This document shows positions 35,649-44,623 of a stretch of 64,000 bases of DNA, piece by piece. The DNA is taken from contig CAVQGN010000007.1 in the NCBI GenBank assembly GCA_963712055.1, forward strand, positions 1-64,000, in the 5' to 3' direction. Origin of the DNA: JAHBVL01 sp963712055 (GTDB lineage Bacteria > Chloroflexota > Chloroflexia > Thermomicrobiales > UBA6265). Each line of letters begins with the position of its first letter. Positions within the stretch are counted from its first letter, which is position 1. Under the pieces are notes generated by a model that saw only the letters and a program-made list of their open reading frames with translations, ran no database searches and was not told where the DNA came from. The translations under genes and the position numbers were made by a program.

Positions 35649-37595
35649 CTACCGATTCTCTTCGATCTTGAACGAGACTGGGCCGAGTTCGGTGCCGTCC
35701 GAGAGTGTGACGCCTTCCTGGTTGAAGTTGAGCCAGATCGTTTCGGCACCGTTCTGAATTCGGCGGACGCCGTCCGGCAATCGAATCGTGCCAACACTGG
35801 CGCTTTGCAGTACCTGCTCGAGCACCTCTGTCACCAGCGTTGCGCTCCAGGCGCCAATGGTGGTGACCGGGCCGTTCTGGATCACGGCGGCGGTGCCGCT
35901 CAGGGGACCGGTCGAGTAGGTCGCAGTCGCGGTTCCGGTAGTAGGTTCGAAGTTTTCAGCCCAGGTTTCGACCACATGGTCGCCCACCTTTTCGGTCTGA
36001 CCGGGGCGGAGGCCATCGAAGTTGCGCATCTGGCATCCGAGGAGTGACCGGAGCGGTCCGGGCTGTCCATCCTCGTGGACGCGACCGGTCATGGTTCGGT
36101 AGGCGGTACGAGGTCCAAACACGAGTTTGGCCGATTCGGCATAGGACTCAAGGTGGGCGGCTCGTTCCGGACTCATCAGCTGCAGACAAGGCGCGACGAT
36201 GACGTCGTACCCGTCGAGATCGTGATCAGGATGGCGGATGTCGACATCGACCCCGAGCGACCGCAACGCTGAGTAATACAGCATCATCTGATTGAGATAG
36301 GTCGCGTTGCGGGAGTGGGGCTGTTCGTCATTCATCCACACCGATTCGTAATCGTGAAGGATGGCGACCCGGGCAGCCGGGAGAAGGTTTGCCCGCCCTG
36401 GCAGTTCGAGAGCGGCAAGTTCCTCACCGCCACGGTCGAGGGTTTCGTCATGCCGGAGCAGGGCGGAGTGCATCAGTTCTTGGGCCACGGTGGCAGCGCG
36501 CCAGCGGAAAACCGAAACCGTCGCGCAACCGTGAGCCCAGGCTTGCGCCACCCAGAGAGCGGGTGCTCCCTTGGCGGGCAGGGGGTTGTAGGCGGCCCAG
36601 TTGACCTGCCCCATTCCCTGTTCCATCACCCAGAACGAGCGTTTGCCTTTGAGACCGCGATAGAGATCGTGGTTGAACGAGATCAGATCGGGATTGCCCG
36701 TTCGGGACCAGCGAATCTTCTCTCCTTCGGACATCGAGGATCGCTCGACACTGCCAACGGGGTAGGAATCCCAAGAGGCGAAGTCGAGGCATTCGGCGAC
36801 GGCATAGTGATCGAACTCGAGGAAATGCTGCATGAAATTATGGGTCACCCAGCGTCCGGGTGAGCATTCACGCAGAATAGCGACCTGCTCTTCCTGAAAG
36901 ACCTTGATCGCGTCGCTGGCGAAGCGGTTGTAATCGAGCACATGGGATGGATTCGGTTCGGCGACAGTCAGGTTGGGTGGATCGATCTGGGTCCAGTCGG
37001 TGTATTCCTGGCTCCAGAAGATGTTGCCCCAGGCATCGTTGAGCGCGGCGAGGGAGGCGTATTTGGCTTGGAGCCATTCGCGGAACGCGGTCTGGCTGGC
37101 GGGACCGTACGAGCGGGAGGTGCTGTGGCAGCCCCATTCGTTGTCGGTTTGCCATCCGACCACGGCAGGATGGTTGCCATAGCGTTCAGCGATGGCGCGC
37201 GTGATCCGGCGGCTCTCTGCGCGATAGATCGGACTGGCGTGATCGTAATGTTTGCGGGAACCGAAGTTCCGGATGCGGCCATCGGGGCCGACCGGGAGGA
37301 TCTCGGGATGCGCGCGGATAAGCCAGGCTGGAGGGGTCGCGGTCGGTGTGCAGAGCACGACCTGGAGGTTTTCGGCGGCGAGGGTTTCGATCGCTTCATC
37401 GAGCCATTGCCAGTCGAAGTGGCCCGGGGCTGGTTCCATCCGACTCCAGGCGAACTCGGCGATGCGGACATAGGTGAGCCCAAGTTCTCGCATCTGGCGG
37501 GCGTAGGTTTCCCAGCGGTCACGGGGCCAATGTTCCGGGTAGTAACAGACGCCGAGGCCAAAACGATCCTGCATGATAACTGCCGACTCTGTCAC
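35649..37595 (-). CDS. Beta-galactosidase, GH42
   Basis: A 648-residue cytosolic glycoside hydrolase removing terminal beta-galactosyl groups. The GH42 frame is complete: GVCYYPEHWPRDRWETYARQ at the start, acid/base Glu153 in GWQTDNEWGCHSTS, nucleophile Glu325 in FWVMEQGMGQVNW, then the trimer-forming domain and a C-terminal beta domain. I favour the GTG start at 37595 (GGGAG eight bases upstream); ATG 37574 is the alternative. It is divergent from a sugar importer, so the two probably serve galactoside use. Confidence 0.93.
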   Translation of the reverse strand: MTESAVIMQDRFGLGVCYYPEHWPRDRWETYARQMRELGLTYVRIAEFAWSRMEPAPGHFDWQWLDEAIETLAAENLQVVLCTPTATPPAWLIRAHPEILPVGPDGRIRNFGSRKHYDHASPIYRAESRRITRAIAERYGNHPAVVGWQTDNEWGCHSTSRSYGPASQTAFREWLQAKYASLAALNDAWGNIFWSQEYTDWTQIDPPNLTVAEPNPSHVLDYNRFASDAIKVFQEEQVAILRECSPGRWVTHNFMQHFLEFDHYAVAECLDFASWDSYPVGSVERSSMSEGEKIRWSRTGNPDLISFNHDLYRGLKGKRSFWVMEQGMGQVNWAAYNPLPAKGAPALWVAQAWAHGCATVSVFRWRAATVAQELMHSALLRHDETLDRGGEELAALELPGRANLLPAARVAILHDYESVWMNDEQPHSRNATYLNQMMLYYSALRSLGVDVDIRHPDHDLDGYDVIVAPCLQLMSPERAAHLESYAESAKLVFGPRTAYRTMTGRVHEDGQPGPLRSLLGCQMRNFDGLRPGQTEKVGDHVVETWAENFEPTTGTATATYSTGPLSGTAAVIQNGPVTTIGAWSATLVTEVLEQVLQSASVGTIRLPDGVRRIQNGAETIWLNFNQEGVTLSDGTELGPVSFKIEENR

Positions 37596-37814
37596 GTGAT
37601 GATCTCCCTGGCTGGACCGTTCCAAGATATGCTCGAGTGTTTTCAAGTGAACTGTACTGGATGGTCCGGATTCCTTACATGACACATGAATAGAGGTAGT
37701 CCTCCATTGGGAAGCGCAGCCGATTGGTCAACGGCTTGTGACTTTGCGATGATCCAGGGGAATGGAGGTGTAGTGTTGGTTGGTGAAAGCGTGCTGCTGT
37801 GGCAGAACTCGCTT

Positions 37815-37844
37815 TGACATGATCTGCCGCGCGGTCCTATTCTT
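37815..37844 (+). promoter_or_regulatory. Sigma-70-type promoter of the sugar importer operon
   Basis: TTGACA at 37815-37820, an 18-bp spacer, TATTCT at 37839-37844. This is near consensus and 72 bp before the start of the binding-protein gene. The rest of the 320-bp divergent gap shows no clear operator. Confidence 0.7.
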
Positions 37845-37915
37845 GGAGGGACTGAACAATCAGTTTGCGGCTGCTTATGCGTGCTGCCGCTGGCATTAAG
37901 GATAAAGAGGGTGTA

Positions 37916-39244
37916 ATGACTGCACAACGTCGTGACCTTTCGCCTCGTCCGTCCGCGTTTGGCTATCAGATTGGCCGACGAGGGTTGCTTAAAGGCGCTG
38001 CTGGTGTTGCCGGCGCGGCTGCCATCGGGTTGACCCTGCCGACCGGTATGACCCACGCGCAGGTCGAGCTTGGCACCGCGAGTGGGGATGTCTCGATCGG
38101 TTCGAACTACTCGAACGCACTGCCGCAGCAGGGACTAGCTGCCGCCGTGGAAGCTTTCCCGAACAAGAATGTCACCGTCAGCATCAACGAAGTCGATCAC
38201 AATACCTTCCAGGAGAACATCACCACGTATCTCCAGAATCCGGATGACGTGATCCCCTGGTTCGCTGGCTATCGGATGCGCTTTTTCGCCGCTCAGGATC
38301 TGCTCGGTGATATCTCGGACGTCTGGGCGGCCGGGCTGAGCGATTCGCTCAGCGAAGGATTCAAGACCGCATCGACTGGCGATGATGGCAAGCAGTATTT
38401 CGTGCCGTGGAACTATTACAGCTGGGGCATCTACTACCGGCCAAGCATCTTCGAGGAGAATGGTTGGACCGCTCCTGCAAACCTCGACGAGTTGTTGAGC
38501 CTTGCCTCGAATATGCAGGATGCCGGCCTCGTCCCATTTGCGTTTGCAAACGACGGTCGCTGGCCGGCGATGGGCACTTTCGACCAACTCAACTTCCGCC
38601 TCAATGGCTATCAGTTCCATGTCGACCTGATGGCTGGCAAGGAGAGCTGGACGGATGAGCGAGTCAAGAATGTGTTCACCACATGGGAGACCCTCCTTCC
38701 GTTGCACCAGGAGAACCCGAACGGTCGCACCTGGGAAGAGGCGGCTGCGGCGGTTGTCAACGGCGAAGCCGGTATGATGACCATCGGCACATTCATCGGT
38801 TCGCAGTTCCCGGACGGCGACACTTCTGACCTCGATTTCTTCGGTTTCCCGGAACTCGATCCAGAGATCGGTACCGATGTGATCGAAGCGCCGATCGATG
38901 GCTGGATGATGGCCAAGGAGCCATCGAACATGGAAGCCGCCAAGGAGCTCATCTATCACTTTGGCACCGCCGAGGCGCAGATGGCGTATCTTGCTGTCGA
39001 TCCGAGCGCTGTCGCTCCGTCGGGTGATGTTGATACCACGCTCTATTCACCGCTCCAGCAGAAGGTCCTCGAGCAGGTTTCGAACGCGACCTACGTGACG
39101 CAGTTCCTCGACCGTGACACGAGCCCCGAGTTCGCTTCGAACGTGGCTGGTCCGGCACTTGCTGATTTCCTGGCTGATCCTTCGAGTATCGACTCGATTC
39201 TCGAGGACATGCAGGCCCAGGCCGAGGTCATCTTCGCGGAATAA
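37916..39244 (+). CDS. Sugar ABC transporter substrate-binding protein (CUT1)
   Basis: A 442-residue exported binding protein of the family-1 type (MalE-like). The Tat signal is QIGRRGLLKGAAGVAGAAAI, with cleavage near GMTHAQ. The mature chain has the usual landmarks: FTTWETLLPLHQENPNGRTW, AVVNGEAGMMTIGTF, EAPIDGWMMAKEPSN, AKELIYHF. Start ATG 37916 behind AGAGGG. It is first in the operon, followed by two permeases and no ATPase. The neighbouring GH42 enzyme suggests a galactoside ligand. Confidence 0.9.
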   Translation: MTAQRRDLSPRPSAFGYQIGRRGLLKGAAGVAGAAAIGLTLPTGMTHAQVELGTASGDVSIGSNYSNALPQQGLAAAVEAFPNKNVTVSINEVDHNTFQENITTYLQNPDDVIPWFAGYRMRFFAAQDLLGDISDVWAAGLSDSLSEGFKTASTGDDGKQYFVPWNYYSWGIYYRPSIFEENGWTAPANLDELLSLASNMQDAGLVPFAFANDGRWPAMGTFDQLNFRLNGYQFHVDLMAGKESWTDERVKNVFTTWETLLPLHQENPNGRTWEEAAAAVVNGEAGMMTIGTFIGSQFPDGDTSDLDFFGFPELDPEIGTDVIEAPIDGWMMAKEPSNMEAAKELIYHFGTAEAQMAYLAVDPSAVAPSGDVDTTLYSPLQQKVLEQVSNATYVTQFLDRDTSPEFASNVAGPALADFLADPSSIDSILEDMQAQAEVIFAE

Positions 39245-39252
39245 ACGATATG

Positions 39253-39282
39253 GTGCCCGCCGGTTTCGAAACCGGCGGGCAC
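39253..39282. promoter_or_regulatory. Intercistronic hairpin, perfect 30-bp inverted repeat
   Basis: GTGCCCGCCGGTTTC facing GAAACCGGCGGGCAC between the binding-protein stop and the first permease. In binding-protein operons such hairpins protect the upstream mRNA or attenuate downstream expression, giving excess binding protein; applied here this is inference. It covers the ATG at 39250-39252 edge, which argues against that codon as a start. Confidence 0.75.
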
Positions 39283-39312
39283 TTGCTTCGTTCAACGGGA
39301 AGTCAGGACACC

Positions 39313-40305
39313 TTGGCTGAACCAACCCAGATGGATTATTCGGGGGTCGCCCCGAACCAACCCAAACCCGGTAAGTTCCGTCAGTTCGATGGACGTGATC
39401 GCTGGATTCTCGTGCTCATGGCCGGGATACCAGCGATTCTCCATATCGGACTCGTATGGGTTCCAACCGTCGCGTCGATCGGGCTGTCGTTTACCGATTG
39501 GAATGGCATCCGCTTCAGCGAAATGGAGTGGGTCGGCTTCCAGAACTATCACCAGATCTTTACGGTTTTTGAACGGAACTTTTTTCAAGCGGTTATCAAT
39601 AATACTGTTCTACTGCTCTTTCTCTTTATTGGGCCAACGGCATTCGGTATTTTCCTCGCCTACCTTCTCGACAAGAATTTGCGCGGGACCCGTATTTACC
39701 AGGGGATCTTTTTCACCCCGGTCGTTCTCTCACTCGCGGTTATTGGGTTCATCTGGAAAAGCGTGATCTATTCCACCGACAACGGGCTTGCGACCCAGCT
39801 GTTCGGCGATGGTGAACCGGTAGACTGGATTGGCAACCAGTCATTTGTCATCCACCTCTGGGATAACTACGGTGTGTCGGCGAACTTCATTGCGATTCTG
39901 GTCGCGATTGCCTGGCGGCACGTTGGTTACATCATGGTGCTGTATCTGGCCGGTCTCAAGAGTGTCGATTCGGCACTCCGTGAAGCGGCTGTGCTCGATG
40001 GTAGCAACGAATGGCAGACCTTCCGGCATGTCATCTTTCCGTCGCTCAAACCAATCAATGTCGTTGTGGCGGTGATCACGGTGATCGAAGCGCTGCGGGC
40101 CTTCGATATCATCTACGTTCTCAACACACCGCGAAAAACCGAGGTGCTGTCGATTCTGACCACCAACAACCTGCTCGGTGAGGGTGGTGGCAATGTTGGT
40201 CGTGGCTCGGCTTATGCCACGATTCTCTTTTTGCTCTGTTTCGGATTCGTCATCTGGTATGTCACCAATCACTACCGCAGAACGCAGGAAGGCGCTGACT
40301 CGTGA
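39313..40305 (+). CDS. Sugar ABC transporter permease (MalF-type)
   Basis: A 330-residue inner-membrane protein with six spans. The cytoplasmic EAA loop that docks the ATPase is LREAAVLDGSNEWQTFRHVIFPSL. Start choice: TTG 39313 has AGGA five bases upstream; ATG 39331 lacks a ribosome site, and an upstream in-frame ATG at 39250 is inside the hairpin. It overlaps the next permease gene by 4 bp. Confidence 0.9.
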   Translation: MAEPTQMDYSGVAPNQPKPGKFRQFDGRDRWILVLMAGIPAILHIGLVWVPTVASIGLSFTDWNGIRFSEMEWVGFQNYHQIFTVFERNFFQAVINNTVLLLFLFIGPTAFGIFLAYLLDKNLRGTRIYQGIFFTPVVLSLAVIGFIWKSVIYSTDNGLATQLFGDGEPVDWIGNQSFVIHLWDNYGVSANFIAILVAIAWRHVGYIMVLYLAGLKSVDSALREAAVLDGSNEWQTFRHVIFPSLKPINVVVAVITVIEALRAFDIIYVLNTPRKTEVLSILTTNNLLGEGGGNVGRGSAYATILFLLCFGFVIWYVTNHYRRTQEGADS

Positions 40306-41192
40306 GCGACAGCTACACGATCCCAACTGTCAAGAAGAAACGGCCGTGGGGTCGCTATCTCCTCTATGCGTTTATCACACTGACCGCAATCGTCTGGATG
40401 GTGCCCCTCGTTGGCGCGGTCTACGCGTCATTGCGGCCTTTTTCCGAAACAGTGGCGAATGGGTTCTTTTCTGCCCCGGAAACGCTGACGTTGGACAACT
40501 ACCGTAACGCCTGGGCTGAAGGCGATATTGCGCGCAAATATTGGAATACGGCGTTGATCCTGGTGCCGGCGCTCTTCTTCACCCTCTTTTTTGCCAGCAT
40601 GGTTGCTTTCGTGTGTAGCCGCTTTTCGTGGCGATTCAATATCCTCATGCTTTCGATTTTCACTGCCGGCAACCTCCTGCCGCAACAGATCATCATCCAG
40701 CCTCTCTTCCAGTTCTATAACCGGGTCAATCTGCCCGATTTCATGTCGAACTCCGGGCGCCTGAATGGAAGCACCTGGGGTTTGATCCTGATCCATGTCG
40801 CGTTCCAGAGCGGGTTCTGCACCTTCGTGCTGAGCAACTACATGAAACTCCTGCCGAAGTCGTTGAATGAAGCCGCCCGAATCGATGGCGCTGGTGTCTG
40901 GAAACAGTACTGGCAGATCATTATGCCGCTGACATTGCCGGCGTTGGCGGCGTTGGCGACACTCGAGTTTACCTGGATCTACAACGACTTCTTCTGGGCC
41001 GTGGTGCTCGAACAGCAAGGCGCGGACCGGCCGATCACGTCGTCGCTGGCCAATCTTGGTGGCGAGTTCTTCACGGATGACAATCTGATCGCCGCCGCAT
41101 CGATGTTCGTGGCCTTGCCAACTCTGCTCGTCTATTTCGCACTTCAGCGTTATTTCGTGGCCGGATTGACGATCGGCGCCGAAAAGGGATAG
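40302..41192 (+). CDS. Sugar ABC transporter permease (MalG-type)
   Basis: A 296-residue partner permease with six spans and the EAA loop NEAARIDGAGVWKQYWQIIMP. The start overlaps the MalF-type gene by 4 bp. No ATP-binding gene follows, so the importer must use an ATPase encoded elsewhere, as is common for CUT1 systems with shared MsmK-like ATPases. Confidence 0.92.
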   Translation: MSDSYTIPTVKKKRPWGRYLLYAFITLTAIVWMVPLVGAVYASLRPFSETVANGFFSAPETLTLDNYRNAWAEGDIARKYWNTALILVPALFFTLFFASMVAFVCSRFSWRFNILMLSIFTAGNLLPQQIIIQPLFQFYNRVNLPDFMSNSGRLNGSTWGLILIHVAFQSGFCTFVLSNYMKLLPKSLNEAARIDGAGVWKQYWQIIMPLTLPALAALATLEFTWIYNDFFWAVVLEQQGADRPITSSLANLGGEFFTDDNLIAAASMFVALPTLLVYFALQRYFVAGLTIGAEKG

Positions 41193-41244
41193 CCCTGCCT
41201 ACTCAAACGGGGGCTCAAGCTTTGCGGACAATGTCTAGCTAACC

Positions 41245-41321
41245 CATTCCGGAAACCGTCTCAAGGCACTGTTGCGAAGTCAATCGTCCGGCGTTCCCTC
41301 ATCGGGATCGTCTTCCTCGAA
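41245..41321 (-). repeat. 77-bp cassette tail repeat, copy 1
   Basis: About 92% identical to 42816-42892. On the minus strand it encodes the protein ending FEEDDPDEGTPDD plus a stop, then an untranslated stretch. It closes the first of two secreted-protein cassettes. Confidence 0.85.
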
Positions 41322-41453
41322 TGGCTCCCATTGCAGCCGCTTCACCGCACTTGCCCTAATGCTCTCGGTAATGGTTCCTTCCGCCTCAATGATTCGTTCT
41401 CGGTAGGTCCCTAGAGACATCGTTTCCGTCTTCACTGACCGTCGATCGACCAT
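41280..41453 (-). CDS. Small acidic-tailed protein (57 residues)
   Basis: An open frame of 57 codons from ATG 41453, just downstream of the Tat-exported protein gene on the same strand. It begins MVDRRSVKTETMSLG, has a helical middle (YRERIIEAEGTITESIRASA) and ends FEEDDPDEGTPDD. The tail is conserved in the second cassette at 42851, where the front part differs. A GGAGG lies after the upstream stop but about 19 bases from this ATG, so expression is uncertain. No known family. Confidence 0.45.
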   Translation of the reverse strand: MVDRRSVKTETMSLGTYRERIIEAEGTITESIRASAVKRLQWEPFEEDDPDEGTPDD

Positions 41454-41477
41454 ATTCCCGGATCCCGGGGTACCTCC

Positions 41478-41969
41478 CTATTCGGGTGGAGGGGTGGATT
41501 CAAAGGTGATGCGGTCACCCCAGATCGTGCCGTTGCTCTGATAGGTTTGGCCGTCTCTTTCCCACGCCCAGACAAAGTGCCCGGCGAGTTCCGAGCCGTC
41601 TTCACTCACTTCGATTTCCCACCACATGGTTCGCGCAATGGGCGCTTCAGAGCTTGCATTCGGATCTCCAGCCGGGAAAACCAGGAGAACATCAGCCGTC
41701 CTCTCGCCGGAGGGTCTCCAGATACCAATGCCTTGGCCGTACCCGTAGGGATTGGCTTCGATGTACTGCCCATCAGGTGTGAAGAGCGCATGACCAGCGA
41801 ACGCAGAGAGCTTCCAGAACCCAACAATGGGATGATCAGCCAGGTTCGGCGTGTCGTTTTGCGCACTCGATTGCATCGGTGATCTGACCGCAAGTGCAGC
41901 CGCCAGGCCAATGCCCGCAGAACTCTTTATCACTGTTCGTCTTGAGACGGTGAGGTTTTGCGCTTCCAT
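41478..41969 (-). CDS. Tat-exported lipocalin-like protein
   Basis: A 163-residue secreted protein. Tat signal VSRRTVIKSSAGIGLAAALA with cleavage near SSAQND, then a single beta-rich domain (HPIVGFWKLSAF, FTPDGQYIEANP, GHFVWAWERDGQTYQSNGT) of lipocalin-like or DUF-type character. ATG 41969 is chosen because AGGAG lies eight bases away and the same spacing occurs at the paralogous leader. It is the cargo of cassette 1. Confidence 0.65.
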   Translation of the reverse strand: MEAQNLTVSRRTVIKSSAGIGLAAALAVRSPMQSSAQNDTPNLADHPIVGFWKLSAFAGHALFTPDGQYIEANPYGYGQGIGIWRPSGERTADVLLVFPAGDPNASSEAPIARTMWWEIEVSEDGSELAGHFVWAWERDGQTYQSNGTIWGDRITFESTPPPE

Positions 41970-41970
41970 C

Positions 41971-42144
41971 ACGATGCTCCTCTCGCTCGAGAGGCGCCGA
42001 CGCCACTACGTTCTGGAAAGGCATGCGCCCCTCACCCTTAGCATCCGTTTTGGAGGGTTTCAATGGTGTGTGCCTCCATGTACTGGACATAACAGTCTTG
42101 TAACAGAAACCGAGTTCTTACGACTGACAAGAGACTTGTCGGAA
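41971..42144 (-). repeat. 174-bp leader repeat, copy 1
   Basis: Identical to 44624-44797 at all but 6 of 174 positions, with no gaps. On the minus strand it ends exactly at the ribosome site of the cargo gene. It contains a palindrome GACAAGAGACTTGTC (42127-42141), a 6-bp hairpin (41979-41994) overlapping the Shine-Dalgarno, and a short ATG-initiated leader frame of 13 codons. It is probably the promoter and 5' untranslated region. Confidence 0.9.
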
Positions 42145-42335
42145 ATCACGACCTCGCTGGCGAATCATGGTGGCAAGTTCGCCAACAGACCCTGGGTTGA
42201 TGACTGGAAAAACAAACTGCGTAGTCACACTCAGCCAATTGAGTAATTTTGCGGATGCTGTCGCTCCGACCAGCGGTTAACCTGACTTCGTGGAGCAAGA
42301 GCTTCACAGACCGAACGTCAAGAAAGGAATGATTT

Positions 42336-42701
42336 ATGCGGTCATTCACTCGGGAAGACTTGTCAGTTCGTATCGAAGCAGAAGGTGTCGAGCTTCGAAC
42401 CCAGTCCGTTGGAGCTCTGACGCTTGCGTGGGTGACACTCGCCAAAGGGATTGATCTTGAGCCCGGGCTCAAAGGTTTGCCGGGAGATTTGTGCCAGTGC
42501 CCGCATTGGGGATACCTCGTGCAGGGGCGATTGCGGATGAAAACGGCAGATGGACATCAGGATTACAAAGCGGGGGAGGCGTTCTACTGGGGTCCGGGCC
42601 ACGCACCAGAGGCTCTCGAGGACACCGTGTACGTTGACTTTTCACCAACGGAAGAGTTCGATGTGGTGCTGGACCATTTGACCAGTGGAGGAGCCTCCTG
42701 A
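42336..42701 (+). CDS. Cupin-domain protein
   Basis: A 121-residue single-domain cupin. Metal-site-like residues are in CPHWGYLVQGRLRMKTADG and the second half HQDYKAGEAFYWGPGHAPE, though the first motif keeps only one clear His. Start ATG 42336 has AAGGA eight bases upstream. It sits between the two cassettes on the opposite strand and ends in a good terminator, so it is a separate unit. Confidence 0.78.
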   Translation: MRSFTREDLSVRIEAEGVELRTQSVGALTLAWVTLAKGIDLEPGLKGLPGDLCQCPHWGYLVQGRLRMKTADGHQDYKAGEAFYWGPGHAPEALEDTVYVDFSPTEEFDVVLDHLTSGGAS

Positions 42702-42734
42702 CGCTGCGAGCCTTCTGAAATGCCACGTTCACCT

Positions 42735-42770
42735 GAACAGCCCGGCTCTAGCCGGGCTGTTCTGTTTCCT
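42735..42770 (+). terminator. Rho-independent terminator of the cupin gene
   Basis: GAACAGCCCGGC, loop TCTA, GCCGGGCTGTTC (42735-42762), followed by TGTTTCCT. A perfect 12-bp stem plus T-rich tail 33 bp after the cupin stop codon. Confidence 0.88.
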
Positions 42771-42815
42771 TGGTGAGTAGGTGATCGTTTGGGTTGCCGC
42801 ACTCCTGATCGTCCG

Positions 42816-42892
42816 CATTCCGGAAACCGTCTCAAGGGACTGTTGCGAAGTCAGCCTTCCGGCGTTCCCTCATCGGGAGCGTCTTCCTCGAA
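42816..42892 (-). repeat. 77-bp cassette tail repeat, copy 2
   Basis: Counterpart of 41245-41321. It keeps the reading frame FEEDAPDEGTPEG and stop on the minus strand, but the part in front of it is a different, start-less sequence after the end of the 567-residue gene. It closes the second cassette. Confidence 0.85.
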
Positions 42893-42918
42893 AGAGCGCA
42901 CACTGGAGCGTTGCCGCT

Positions 42919-44622
42919 TCAGCCTTCCGCCGGGACAAACGTGAGCTCACGCATTGTGATCGGTTCGTCGCCGTGATTGACGACAATCTGATCGACTCCT
43001 TCATATGGCGTAGCAATCTGGAGCGTCCCTTCTCGCCACGTCAGTTCGGTATTTGGCGTCGCGTTCCCGGTCTTGGTCATCTCGTAGTTGGCGGTACCAG
43101 AGACGACTTCGTAGCCGGTTACTACCGAGTCGAGAGAGACAGGCAGGCTTTCGCCGGGCTGGAGAACGATCTCACGAAGAGTCACTACTCCACCAGCATC
43201 GGCTAGCGGTTGAAGGCTGTTCAACGTGCCCATCGACGTCTCCGGGTTGCTCGTCAATGCGCCGGGCAGTCCTGTGAATGGCGCGGATCCTGGTTCATGC
43301 AGGTGGAATCCGATCGTTGTCGCGCCGCCATCCGAGCTGCTCATGATGTGGTAGTCACCCAATCCAACCGTTTCATCCTGGGGAATAGCTGGCAAATAGA
43401 TGAGATCACCGACAGCGACAACCGCCGGTTCGCCAGCGGGGATCGTTTCCGGATCTTCCTTGCCATTCTGTCCACTTCGCCAGACGTACGAGTCGGCGAT
43501 CGGTGTGATAGTCAGTGAGCCGGTTTCGACGAGTTGCGCACGACCCCTGATCCATTCTTCAGTTCCCGCGACCGTGAAATCCGCGCCAGGTTCGTAGTTG
43601 AGACGCTCGAAGATCACATGCTCCATCGGGTTCGGGATCATTGCGGGTGCGAGAGCGATTTCGAACAACGCAATGCCTGATGGTTCCATTCCGTTCTCGC
43701 CTGAAGCGGACGGGATGACGGCGAATTCGATGACGTGAGCAGGTTCGCCACTTGTAACGTGAAGTTCAGATGCTGGCTCAGCCGCATCGATGACCTTGGT
43801 CATTCCGGCCGGCCACCGCCGATTGATGGCGGTTCCCGAAACCGACTGGGTTACCTCGCCCGTGACAATCTGGTAGTAGGTCGCGATAGCGCCTTCAGCA
43901 AACGGGAGCAAGGTGCCGGGTTCGGCGGAAATGTCGGTTACCCGGATGAGCGTGGCACCCGCTTTCATTTGCTCGAGTCCGTCCGGATCGTAATAGCCTG
44001 CGCCATGCGAATAGTCGTAGCCGATCGGTCCGGAAAAACCTCCTCCTTCCTCGTGCAGATGAATGCCAATCTGTACGGCTTCGACGTCGCCAGGATTTGA
44101 GATGAGGATGCGGTCGTTTTCACCGAAGGCGTCTTCGTTCATCGCCGGGAGATACATGCTGTCGCCCACATTGAGTTCGACTGAGTCGCCCGGCTGCACG
44201 ATTTCAGGGTCAGCACCAATCGGGCTACTAGCCCACCAGACGGGTGAGGGCAGCAGGGGCTCAACAATGAGGGTGCCAGCCAGGAGATACATGGATCGAC
44301 CGCGAATTCCTTCGTCGTCCCAGCCAAACTCGGCGACGATGCCTGGTTGCACTGTGTGGATATCGACAAGGGCTTTGACAAGATTCTCCGGCATTTGTTC
44401 CGGCAGGATGGTCATCTCGACCACGATCTCTCGTTGCATCGTGTCGGAGACCGGGGAGGCAACCTGAAGCAGTGGTTGCGCTTCAGCGAGCGTGTGCTGC
44501 GACTGCAGCACGTAAATCAGCGAGAGCGCCGCTGCAGACTGCAGCAGGTGCCGACGGCTCACTGCCATTTCAGCGATGAGAGCGGTCGACTTTAGATCAC
44601 TGTTGTCAGTCCGAGTGTTCAT
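42919..44622 (-). CDS. Tat-exported protein with two cupin-like halves
   Basis: A 567-residue secreted protein of unknown function. The export signal is AVSRRHLLQSAAALSLIYVL. The mature chain looks like an internal duplication: each half has a MYLPAMNED/IYLPAIPQD motif, a GIHLHEEG or GFHLHEPG motif, and a closing block (TLLPFAEGAIATYYQIVTG versus ESLPVSLDSVVTGYEVVSG) typical of cupin barrels. The frame is intact. It is the cargo of cassette 2, starting at ATG 44622 with AGGAG eight bases upstream. Confidence 0.6.
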   Translation of the reverse strand: MNTRTDNSDLKSTALIAEMAVSRRHLLQSAAALSLIYVLQSQHTLAEAQPLLQVASPVSDTMQREIVVEMTILPEQMPENLVKALVDIHTVQPGIVAEFGWDDEGIRGRSMYLLAGTLIVEPLLPSPVWWASSPIGADPEIVQPGDSVELNVGDSMYLPAMNEDAFGENDRILISNPGDVEAVQIGIHLHEEGGGFSGPIGYDYSHGAGYYDPDGLEQMKAGATLIRVTDISAEPGTLLPFAEGAIATYYQIVTGEVTQSVSGTAINRRWPAGMTKVIDAAEPASELHVTSGEPAHVIEFAVIPSASGENGMEPSGIALFEIALAPAMIPNPMEHVIFERLNYEPGADFTVAGTEEWIRGRAQLVETGSLTITPIADSYVWRSGQNGKEDPETIPAGEPAVVAVGDLIYLPAIPQDETVGLGDYHIMSSSDGGATTIGFHLHEPGSAPFTGLPGALTSNPETSMGTLNSLQPLADAGGVVTLREIVLQPGESLPVSLDSVVTGYEVVSGTANYEMTKTGNATPNTELTWREGTLQIATPYEGVDQIVVNHGDEPITMRELTFVPAEG

Positions 44623-44623
44623 G

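Noticed and set aside
39250..39312. Earlier start for the MalF-type permease at 39250
   Set aside because: The codon lies at the edge of a perfect 30-bp hairpin and has no ribosome site.
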